Part shown: positions 57,843-64,000 of the stretch, in pieces
How the letters are laid out: the number at the start of each line of letters is the position of its first letter
How positions within the stretch are numbered: the stretch's first letter is position 1
Source of the DNA: VRUE01 sp963824215
GTDB taxonomy: Bacteria; Actinomycetota; Thermoleophilia; Solirubrobacterales; 70-9
Direction: 5' to 3'
NCBI GenBank assembly: GCA_963824215.1
Contig: CAWGOE010000004.1
Span: 992,001 to 1,056,000, forward strand
Length of the DNA: 64,000 nucleotides
Made by a program: the position numbers and the translations under genes
The notes under the pieces: model-generated
What the model saw: only the letters and a program-made list of their open reading frames with translations
Database searches by the model: none
What the model was told of the DNA's origin: nothing

Positions 57843-59406
57843 AGCGGCGCGAGCTCTCGGGTTCCGTGGAGGATGCAGCGGCCGCCAGGGTCGAGGCGAT
57901 TAGCCCGCGCGTCTCGGCCGGATCGATGACGTCGTCGAGCTCGAACAGGGTGGCGGCGTTGAGCGCCTTGGCGTTTGCCTCCGCCTGGGCGGTCAGGTCC
58001 CGCACCCGCTGCTCGCGCTCGTCCTCGTCCTCAATCGCTTCCAGCTCCTTGCGCAGGGCCAGTTTCACCGCGCCCTCGAGCCCCATCGGCCCAAGGTGCG
58101 CCATCGGCCAGGCAACCGTCAGCAGCGGCTCGTGCAGGCTGCCGCCGGCCATCGCCTGCGCGCCGAGGCCGTAGCCGCGGCGCAAGATCACCGCGATCAA
58201 CGGCACACGCAACGCAGCGCCACCGATCAAAAGTCGCGAGGCGTGGCGCACGAGACCGGTTGCCTCCGCCTCGGGGCCGACCATGAACCCAGGCGTGTCG
58301 ATCAGCGAGATGACCGGGAGCCCAAAGGAGTCGCAGAGCTGCAGGAAGCGGGCCGCCTTGTCGGAAGCGTCGCTGGTGATCGCGCCGGCGGTATGGCGGC
58401 TGTCGTTGGCGATGAAGCCGAGCGGACGCCCCTCGATCCGTCCCAGCGCGGTCACGATCTCCGGCGCGAAGCGCTCGCGCAGGAAGGTGACCGATCCGGT
58501 GTCGGCGAGCGTCTCGATCACCGGCGCGACCGCGTAGGCGCGGCGCTCGCGCTCGGGGACGATCTCGCGCAGCGCCGCCTGATCGGCTTCGGGACCGGGC
58601 GCGGTCACACCCTGGAAGTAGGAGAGCAGGCGTTTGGTGGCGGCGACCGCCTCCGCCTCGTTGGCGACCGCCAGGTCGACCACCCCGTTGCGCTCCTGCA
58701 TCGCCAGCGGGCCGACCTCGTCGGGATCGACTTTGCCCAGTCCACCGCCCTCGATCATCGCCGGACCGCCCATGCCGAGCGAGACGTTCTCGGTGGCGAC
58801 GATCAGGTCGGAACAGCCGGCGAGCACCGCATTGCCGGCAAAGCACCGCCCAGCGACGACGGCGATTCGCGGCACCAATCCGGAGAGCCGTGCCCAGAGC
58901 GCGAAGGCGCGGGTGTCGAGGGCGGAGACGACGGGGTAGTCGGTGTCGCCCGGCCTGCCACCGCCACCCTCGGCGAAGAGCACCGCCGGCAGCCGCATCC
59001 GCTCGATCAGCTCGAAGAGCCGGTCCTTCTTGCGATGGCCGAGCGCGCCCTGGGTCCCGGCCAGCACGGTGTAGTCGTAGGAGAGCACCGCGCAGGCGCC
59101 ACGCTCACCGAAGAGGTCGCCGTTGATCCGGGCGGTGCCCCCCACGAAGCCATCCGCCGGGGTGCGCTCGATCAGCTCTTCGAGCTCGCGCCTTCCCCGC
59201 TGCGCGGCGATCGCGAAGCGGCCGTACTCGACGAACGAGCCAGCATCGATCAGGTCATCGATGTTTTCGCGCGCGGTGCGCCCGCCGGCGTCATGGCGGC
59301 GTTCCACCGCCTCCCCCCTGGCCGCATCGCGGGTAAGCGCCTCTCGCCGTCGCAGCTCGGCGAGATCCTCGCGCTCCCCACCCCCGCTTCGCTCCTCCTC
59401 GGGCAC
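57826..59406 (-). CDS. Acyl-CoA carboxylase beta subunit (carboxyltransferase)
   Basis: 526 residues of the propionyl/acetyl/methylcrotonyl-CoA carboxylase carboxyltransferase family, which moves carboxyl from biotin to acyl-CoA. Segments include VGGTARINGDLFGERGACAV, YDYTVLAGTQGALGHRKKDR, GGRPGDTDYPVVSALDTRAF, FAGNAVLAGCSDLIVATENV, GPAMIEGGGLG and DTPGFMVGPEAEATGLVRHA, with the acyl-CoA binding glycine loops. Partner alpha (biotin) genes are not present. The start is a GTG, and it diverges in sequence from housekeeping AccD subunits, so it may serve a side branch such as methylcrotonyl-CoA or geranyl-CoA metabolism (inference). Confidence 0.85.
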   Translation of the reverse strand: MPEEERSGGGEREDLAELRRREALTRDAARGEAVERRHDAGGRTARENIDDLIDAGSFVEYGRFAIAAQRGRRELEELIERTPADGFVGGTARINGDLFGERGACAVLSYDYTVLAGTQGALGHRKKDRLFELIERMRLPAVLFAEGGGGRPGDTDYPVVSALDTRAFALWARLSGLVPRIAVVAGRCFAGNAVLAGCSDLIVATENVSLGMGGPAMIEGGGLGKVDPDEVGPLAMQERNGVVDLAVANEAEAVAATKRLLSYFQGVTAPGPEADQAALREIVPERERRAYAVAPVIETLADTGSVTFLRERFAPEIVTALGRIEGRPLGFIANDSRHTAGAITSDASDKAARFLQLCDSFGLPVISLIDTPGFMVGPEAEATGLVRHASRLLIGGAALRVPLIAVILRRGYGLGAQAMAGGSLHEPLLTVAWPMAHLGPMGLEGAVKLALRKELEAIEDEDEREQRVRDLTAQAEANAKALNAATLFELDDVIDPAETRGLIASTLAAAASSTEPESSRRFIDSW

Positions 59407-59433
59407 GCCCGGATCTTCTCAGGCCTTGAAGGA

Positions 59434-59541
59434 CTAGCGGTCGAGCAGGCGGTGCATGAAGAGCACGGCGCAGACAAGCAGCGCCGGCGCCAGCACGGGC
59501 AGGGCCGCAACCGCAGCGTGGTGTGCCAGCGGCAGGATCAT
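59434..59541 (-). CDS. Very small membrane peptide (35 residues), translationally coupled
   Basis: Begins MILPLAHHAAVAALPVLAPA and continues LLVCAVLFMHRLLDR, one membrane helix. Its ATG overlaps the stop of the large membrane protein gene (ATGA), so it should be made from the same mRNA. The coupling and helix make a real product likely, probably a partner of that membrane protein. It has no recognised family. Confidence 0.6.
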   Translation of the reverse strand: MILPLAHHAAVAALPVLAPALLVCAVLFMHRLLDR

Positions 59542-61379
59542 CGGCTGGTCCTCGCGCGCAGGCGAGCTTGGGCACGGCCGGTGGTCGCGCGGGGGCGCTG
59601 CGACCCGACTCCGAACGAGAGCCGGTGTAGCGCCCAGGCAAGCAGCGACAACAAGCCGAAGGCGATCCCGATCACGGTCGAGTAGGCAGCAGCGACGACC
59701 ATGGGGGCTCCCCCGGTCTGCTCCCGCTGCAGCAGCTCGTGCTCATCACGGAAGCTGCGGGTGAAGCTCGGCGGGGCGGGTATTTCGCCAACCGGGATCG
59801 CCGCGTCGCGGGGAAGGTAGATCGGTAGCGCCGTCAACGAACGGCCCTTGTGTAGGCGGATCATCGTCTTCCAGTTGCCCGATACAGGGATCGGGTCGGT
59901 GGTCTGGTAGCGGCCACGCCCGGTTCGCTCCAGCCGAGAGATGACGAGGCCGCCGCCCTGCCAGGCGGTGACATCGAACCACTCCGCGTCCTCTGCCGCG
60001 GAGGCCGGTCGAACGTCAACAGTCGCCTGTACCTGGGAGCCAGCCGTGCCGGCGACCTCCTGCAGGGCGACCCGTGCGCTGATGCCCTCATCCACGGGCG
60101 TGTAGAGGGCAAAGCCGACCATCGCTGCCAGTGAGGCGGCGGCCAACACCGCGCCCGCGCGCAGCCGCGGCTGGCGCACGCCGGGCTCGACCGATAGGCG
60201 GGCGCCGATCCAGGCGCCGATCGTCGCCCCTGCCATCGCGGCGAGAAAGCCGACGATCGCTCCCTCGGGGAAGAAGGCGGACGGCCAGGGCAAGGGCATC
60301 CAGATGTGCGACCAGGCCCACTCGGCGGCGAGGCCGGCGGTTCCGATGCCGACACCGGCCCAGAGACCGAAGCGCAGCGGCTGCTTGATCGAGACCCGCA
60401 GCGCGACCGCCTCGACCGCCAACGCCTCGACCACGTAGAGCGGAAAGTGCGGCGTCGTCTGCCCCAGCACCGGGCCGACCAGCAGCGCAAGGACCCCGCG
60501 CAGCAATATGAAGAAGGCGACGGCGCCAAGCGCCGCTCCCCGTCCGCCGTAGATGCGGGCGAAGACGAGGCCGGCACCGGCGGCAAGCATCAGCAGCATC
60601 GGCTGGAAGGCGAGCTGGAACTGCGGTACGCCGAAGTCGAACTCCGCCTGGAAGGTCGAGAGACCGAGCATGAAGCCGCCGGTGAGGGCAACCGCCCGCG
60701 CCGTCCGCATCGAAGGGCGCTCCGCCCGAGGCTGCTCCATCGACGCGTTCGCGCGCAAACCCTCGACCGTCAGCACGGCGATCCCGACCAGCGTCATCGC
60801 CGCTCCGCCGATCAGCATCAGGTGGGTCGGCCCCCAGAGCGTCACGTCCTGACCGAAGAGCCGATGCCAAACGTCGTCGAGGGGGAAACCAATCAGGGAG
60901 AAGATCCCACAGGCGCAGATCAGCACGCCGCCGAGCGGCGCCCACCAGTCACGACCGACGCGGACCGCCACCGCACTGGGGCGCTCGCGCGGCAGCACGA
61001 TCGCGATGAACCCGGCGGTGAAGATGCCAAAGAGCCCGACGAGGATGAAGTAGTGCGCCGGGTTCGCGAGCGGGCCGGCGTCGCGCCCGTTGTCGATGTG
61101 CAGCGAGATGTCCCAGTACATGCCGAAGAGGGCGACCAGCAGCGAGACCGTGGCGATCGCAGCGGGCAGCGCCGCCCAGCCGGGCAGGCCGGAGCGCCGC
61201 TCGGCGAAGGCGCCGAGGCGCTCCAACACGGCAACGCGCCCGTAGCGGTGGCCGAGGCCGAAGAAGAGGAGCGCCGCGGTGACAAACATCGCCGCGACCG
61301 TCGCGATCACGATCTGGCCCGGCTCCGCCCCACCGGCGGGAGGAGCAGACGCTGCGGCGACTGTCATTACCTCGATCAT
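59538..61379 (-). CDS. Large polytopic membrane protein of unknown function
   Basis: 613 residues with about 12 hydrophobic segments (for example IVIATVAAMFVTAALLFFGL, YFILVGLFGIFTAGFIAIVL, HLMLIGGAAMTLVGIAVLTV, AALGAVAFFILLRGVLALLV) and an extracytoplasmic C-terminal region of about 130 residues with a beta-rich look (QVQATVDVRPASAAEDAEWF, GNWKTMIRLHKGRSLTALPI), followed by a last membrane helix. No transporter motif is recognised. It diverges from a MerR-type regulator gene with 43 bases between start codons, so it is likely regulated by it; a small 35-residue peptide follows in coupling. Confidence 0.75.
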   Translation of the reverse strand: MIEVMTVAAASAPPAGGAEPGQIVIATVAAMFVTAALLFFGLGHRYGRVAVLERLGAFAERRSGLPGWAALPAAIATVSLLVALFGMYWDISLHIDNGRDAGPLANPAHYFILVGLFGIFTAGFIAIVLPRERPSAVAVRVGRDWWAPLGGVLICACGIFSLIGFPLDDVWHRLFGQDVTLWGPTHLMLIGGAAMTLVGIAVLTVEGLRANASMEQPRAERPSMRTARAVALTGGFMLGLSTFQAEFDFGVPQFQLAFQPMLLMLAAGAGLVFARIYGGRGAALGAVAFFILLRGVLALLVGPVLGQTTPHFPLYVVEALAVEAVALRVSIKQPLRFGLWAGVGIGTAGLAAEWAWSHIWMPLPWPSAFFPEGAIVGFLAAMAGATIGAWIGARLSVEPGVRQPRLRAGAVLAAASLAAMVGFALYTPVDEGISARVALQEVAGTAGSQVQATVDVRPASAAEDAEWFDVTAWQGGGLVISRLERTGRGRYQTTDPIPVSGNWKTMIRLHKGRSLTALPIYLPRDAAIPVGEIPAPPSFTRSFRDEHELLQREQTGGAPMVVAAAYSTVIGIAFGLLSLLAWALHRLSFGVGSQRPRATTGRAQARLRARTSR

Positions 61380-61380
61380 G

Positions 61381-61400
61381 GTTACCTCAAACGAGGTTAC
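61381..61400. promoter_or_regulatory. Inverted repeat between divergent MerR and membrane-protein genes
   Basis: GTTACCTC-AAAC-GAGGTTAC, 7 of 8 positions symmetric. It overlaps the -10 region of the membrane-protein promoter, a plausible operator of the neighbouring MerR-type regulator. Confidence 0.5.
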
Positions 61401-61422
61401 ATAGTTGGGGTAGAATAGTCAA
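61394..61422 (-). promoter_or_regulatory. Promoter of the large membrane protein gene
   Basis: TTGACT (61417-61422), a 17-base spacer, TAACCT (61394-61399). The -35 box abuts the ATG of the divergent regulator. Confidence 0.55.
61411..61416 (+). promoter_or_regulatory. -10 box TAGAAT, leaderless MerR start
   Basis: TAGAAT, 6 bases, then the ATG of the regulator; it lies within the spacer of the opposite promoter, so the two cannot be fully occupied together. Confidence 0.58.
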
Positions 61423-62184
61423 ATGGAGGGTGATCACACAAACCAGGCCGCGACCGACGAGGCGACAATGACCGTCGAGCAGCTCGCCTACGAGACCGGG
61501 ATGTCGGTGCGCAACATCCGCAACCACCAGTCGCGCGGCCTCCTCCCCCCGCCCGAGGTCAGGGCGCGAACCGGCTACTACGGCCCCCAACACGTCGCCC
61601 GCCTGCGCTTGATCCAGGAGATGCAGGCCGAGGGCTTCAAGCTCAGCGCGATCTCACGCCTGATCGGCGAGCACGGCGCCGACGCCGATCGCTTCGTCGG
61701 CCTGCGCCAAGCGGTGACCGCCCCCTTTGCGGACGAGGCCCCGGAGGTACTCACCCGCGAGGAGCTGACCGAGCGGTTTGAGGTCGATGACGATCGGCTC
61801 CTGGCCAAGGCGCAAAAGCTCGGGCTGCTGATCGACCTCGGCGACGAGCGCTACGAAGCGCCGAGCCCAGCGCTCCTGCAGGCGGCGGAGGACGTGCTGA
61901 AAATGGGCATTGCCCTCCCGGCTGCCCTCGCGGCGATCGAGAAGCTGAATCGGAACTCGCACTCGGCCGCGCGCACCTTTGTCAACCTCTTCCTCGAGGA
62001 ACTCTGGAAGCCCTTCGACGAGGCTGGGCGACCCGACGAGCAATGGCCGGAGATCATCCAGTCGATCGAACGGCTCCGCCCGCTCGCGGTCGATGCCCTC
62101 GTCGCCACCTTTCGCATGACCTTGACCGAGGAAGTGGAGAAGGCGTTCGGCGAAGTGCTCGAACGCCGCAAGTCGAAGAAGTAG
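61423..62184 (+). CDS. MerR-family transcriptional regulator
   Basis: 253 residues. The N-terminal winged helix-turn-helix is VEQLAYETGMSVRNIRNHQS and PPPEVRARTGYYGPQHVARL, then LRLIQEMQAEGFKLSAISRLIG, the start of the MerR dimerisation helix. The rest is a longer helical effector part without the cysteines of metal-sensing members. It diverges from the large membrane protein gene and precedes YihY by 77 bases. The effector is unknown; the operator is likely the palindrome between the two genes. Confidence 0.85.
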   Translation: MEGDHTNQAATDEATMTVEQLAYETGMSVRNIRNHQSRGLLPPPEVRARTGYYGPQHVARLRLIQEMQAEGFKLSAISRLIGEHGADADRFVGLRQAVTAPFADEAPEVLTREELTERFEVDDDRLLAKAQKLGLLIDLGDERYEAPSPALLQAAEDVLKMGIALPAALAAIEKLNRNSHSAARTFVNLFLEELWKPFDEAGRPDEQWPEIIQSIERLRPLAVDALVATFRMTLTEEVEKAFGEVLERRKSKK

Positions 62185-62261
62185 CTGCTCGCCGCGGCGC
62201 GCTGAGGGCCTCTGGGTGCCCTCGCGGATTCGATCGGCGGCGAGACGGGCAGAGAGGGCGT

Positions 62262-63167
62262 ATGAACCGATCCGACACCGGCCTGCTCGCGACGCTGAAG
62301 CGCACCGCTGGCGAGTTCATGGAGGACAACCTGACCGACTGGGCGGCCGCGCTCACCTACTACGGCCTGCTCGCCCTCTTCCCCGCCCTGATCGCGATGG
62401 TCTCGCTGATTGGCCTGGTCGGCGACCCGAAGAGCACGACCTCGACCCTGACCGAGATCATCACCGAAATCGGCCCCGAGTCGGCGGCGGAGACCTTCTC
62501 CGGACCGATCGAATCGATCGCTTCGAGCCGGGGTACCGCCGGCTTTGCGTTCATCGCTGGCCTGGCGGTGGCGCTGTGGTCGGCCTCGGGCTATGTCGGC
62601 GCCTTCATGCGCGCGTCGAACATCATCTACGAGACGCCCGAGGGCCGGCCGTTCTGGAAACTGCGCCCGCTGCAGCTCGGCGTGACGCTGGTGATGATCG
62701 TCCTGATGGCCCTGCTCTCGCTGGGCCTGGTCCTGACTGGCCCGGTAGTCGAGGCGGTGGCGGACCCGATCGGCCTCGGCGGCACCGCGGTCACGATCTG
62801 GAACCTCGCCAAGTGGCCAGTGATGATCGCCGTCTTCCTGCTCATGGTCGCGGTCCTCTACTACGCCTCGCCGAACGTGAGGCTGCGTGGCTTCAAGTGG
62901 GTGACGCCGGGGAGCGTGGTCGCAATCGTCGTCTGGGCAATTGCCTCGGCCGCCTTCGCCTTCTACGTCGCCAACTTCGGCTCTTACGACAAGACCTACG
63001 GCACTCTCGGGGGCCTGGTTGCCCTGCTGGTCTGGTTCTGGATCAGCAACGTCGCAATCCTCTTCGGCCACCAACTGAACGCCGAGCTGGAGCGCACCCG
63101 GGAGATCGAAGAGGGTCGCCCCCACGCCGAGCGCGAGATCCAGCTCGAGCCGCGCAGCGAGCCGTAA
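62262..63167 (+). CDS. YihY/BrkB-family membrane protein
   Basis: 301 residues with six membrane segments. LTDWAAALTYYGLLALFPALIAMVSLIG near the start and GTAGFAFIAGLAVALWSASGYVGAFMRASNIIYE are family signatures; YGTLGGLVALLVWFWISNVAILFGHQLNAELER closes the domain. The family was once named ribonuclease BN by mistake; it is a membrane protein that may act as a transporter. The ATG follows GAGAGGG. Confidence 0.85.
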   Translation: MNRSDTGLLATLKRTAGEFMEDNLTDWAAALTYYGLLALFPALIAMVSLIGLVGDPKSTTSTLTEIITEIGPESAAETFSGPIESIASSRGTAGFAFIAGLAVALWSASGYVGAFMRASNIIYETPEGRPFWKLRPLQLGVTLVMIVLMALLSLGLVLTGPVVEAVADPIGLGGTAVTIWNLAKWPVMIAVFLLMVAVLYYASPNVRLRGFKWVTPGSVVAIVVWAIASAAFAFYVANFGSYDKTYGTLGGLVALLVWFWISNVAILFGHQLNAELERTREIEEGRPHAEREIQLEPRSEP

Positions 63168-63225
63168 AGGTGCCCCAACGTGCCCCGGCGCGACGGCCAG
63201 GCCCGTAACCGGAGAGGATGGGTGG

Positions 63226-63480
63226 ATGCCCCAACACCATCGCCGGAAAAATCAGGCTGAATCCAACGACTACGGCTGGGTGATCTCGTTCGGCTGCAAG
63301 TCCGCCGGCGAGCTCCGGCGCCTCAAGGTCGACACCGACCCGGCTAGCGATACGCGACCAATCGAGGTCCCGTGCTCCTGCGGCGAGGTCCACCGCGTGA
63401 CCGTCTCCCCGTACAGGCGTAGGCGCTCCGCCAAGGAACCGTTTGACCTCGAGGTCGCTTCGCTCGACGAGCTGCGCTAG
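63226..63480 (+). CDS. Small hypothetical protein with a Cys-x-Cys motif
   Basis: 84 residues. It contains SFGCKSAGELRRLKV and VPCSCGEVHRV, so three cysteines and a histidine that may bind zinc, and a basic middle. No family recognised. GGAGAGGATGGG precedes the ATG. It ends 4 bases into the convergent SHOCT gene. Confidence 0.55.
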   Translation: MPQHHRRKNQAESNDYGWVISFGCKSAGELRRLKVDTDPASDTRPIEVPCSCGEVHRVTVSPYRRRRSAKEPFDLEVASLDELR

Positions 63481-63746
63481 CCGAGCAGCTTGGCCTTTTG
63501 GGCGGCGAACTCCTCCTCGGTGAGGATTCCCTGGCTTTTCAGCTCACCCAGCTGTTTGAGCTGGTCGATCGTCGACTCCGCGGCGGGTGCCGCCGGAGCC
63601 GCGGCCGGTGCGGCCACTGGCTGCTGCTGAGGCACTTCCTGCTCAGACCATCGTTCGGACTGGCGTTTGGAGACGCGGTTGCTGACGGCAGTGGCGGTTC
63701 CGGCGATGGCCGCCGTCCGCGCGACACCTCTGAGTAGTCCCGGCAT
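63477..63746 (-). CDS. SHOCT-domain protein
   Basis: 89 residues. The C-terminal IDQLKQLGELKSQGILTEEEFAAQKAKLLG is a complete SHOCT domain, a short helical module placed at the end of many unrelated proteins and possibly involved in oligomerisation. The N-terminal part has one hydrophobic helix (RGVARTAAIAGTATAVSNRV), an Ala/Pro linker and glutamines. AAGGAG lies 7 bases before the ATG. Confidence 0.8.
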   Translation of the reverse strand: MPGLLRGVARTAAIAGTATAVSNRVSKRQSERWSEQEVPQQQPVAAPAAAPAAPAAESTIDQLKQLGELKSQGILTEEEFAAQKAKLLG

Positions 63747-63764
63747 GGCAGTTCTCCTTTTGCC

Positions 63765-64000
63765 TCAGGCCGCTTCCGCCGCGTCCAGAGCGGCGAGCAT
63801 TGCTTGGATTGGAATACGCCCCGTTGCGACCAACTGGCCACCTGAGCGGCGAACCGCAGTGGCGAAGGGCGCCGCCCAGCGGTTCTCGTAGATGAGCAGC
63901 GCCGCCGAGGTGCCGGCCTCGAGCGCGCCGGCGGCCTCCTCGGTGTCCTCATCTGAAAGCAGTCCCGACGAGGCGCCCTCGAAGTCCGCGAACGCCGTCA
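63765..64000 (-). CDS. DUF6325/DUF1269-like protein, 5' end beyond the window
   Basis: 78 residues seen, ending in a stop. LLSDEDTEEAAGALEAGTSA and ALLIYENRWAAPFATAVRRS with SGGQLVATGRIPIQ match a common actinobacterial family with SHOCT-type neighbours; the N terminus lies to the right of the window. It is 18 bases upstream of the SHOCT gene on the same strand, and in related genomes these two genes often go together (recalled, not checked). No start codon can be given. Confidence 0.65.
   Translation of the reverse strand, partial: TAFADFEGASSGLLSDEDTEEAAGALEAGTSAALLIYENRWAAPFATAVRRSGGQLVATGRIPIQAMLAALDAAEAA

Noticed and set aside
58096..59685. 529-codon plus-strand frame opposite the acyl-CoA carboxylase
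   Set aside because: Shadow of the carboxylase gene; it shows only Arg/Glu/Gln-rich sequence with no conserved motif.
60306..61418. 370-codon plus-strand frame opposite the large membrane protein
   Set aside because: Shadow frame; highly charged composition complementary to hydrophobic helices.
1..64000. Insertion sequences, rRNA genes, riboswitches, origins
   Set aside because: None recognised: no transposase with terminal repeats, no rRNA segments, no DnaA-box cluster, and no leader long enough to hold a riboswitch I can identify.

Overview
The window is high-GC, densely packed DNA. It most likely comes from a free-living actinobacterium, with Thermoleophilia (Solirubrobacterales-like) my best guess. 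The reasons are frequent GTG/TTG starts, many leaderless promoters (TANNNT box 5-9 bases before the start codon), an F420-type nitroreductase family protein, collagen-like and Ig-repeat secreted proteins, and several small conserved proteins of the kind seen in that group. The taxon is an inference from gene content; no rRNA is present.

Layout. 1-5609: a tightly coupled operon (stop and start codons overlap at every junction) of aminodeoxychorismate synthase, GNAT acetyltransferase, HDAC-like deacetylase, AroQ-type mutase, cytochrome P450 and a SidA/MbtG-like N-monooxygenase. It looks like the end of an arylamine-type biosynthetic cluster that continues to the left of the window. 5.6-9 kb: a PQQ-propeller lipoprotein, a collagen-like secreted protein and small SnoaL/SRPBCC proteins. 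9-10.7 kb: a VapBC pair beside a broken ppk2 gene. 10.7-14.8 kb: a flavin monooxygenase divergent from a TetR regulator, followed by an alpha/beta-hydrolase/glycosyltransferase fusion.

14.96-39.5 kb: a stretch bounded by direct repeats of the 3' part of tRNA-Glu(CTC). Copies lie at 14959, at 16208 and in the intact tRNA gene at 39450, which suggests one or two old integrated islands. Inside are a HicA-like toxin, DUF11/RTX and TPR surface proteins, a LuxR-glycosyltransferase-P450-two-component run (21-30 kb), a patch of decayed genes (30.4-32.2 kb), a DUF4143 ATPase behind tandem palindromic operators, a CDF transporter with a broken second copy, a desaturase, a methyltransferase and a GDPD. 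No integrase was recognised.

39.6-50.7 kb: tRNA-Leu, a frameshifted HTH/LAGLIDADG gene, then mainly enzymes (two alpha/beta hydrolases, phosphoesterase, haloalkane dehalogenase-like, secreted serine protease, Nudix, MBL-fold, M14-like peptidase), an RDD membrane protein and a branched-chain-type substrate-binding lipoprotein. 50.8-54.4 kb: two divergent exported-protein genes, each broken at a homopolymeric G/C run; the second carries three near-identical 321-bp Ig-domain repeats. 54.4-64 kb: a conserved hypothetical gene, tRNA-Pro and tRNA-Gly, a second PQQ propeller, an acyl-CoA carboxylase beta subunit, a large membrane protein divergent from a MerR-type regulator, a YihY/BrkB membrane protein and small proteins running off the right edge.
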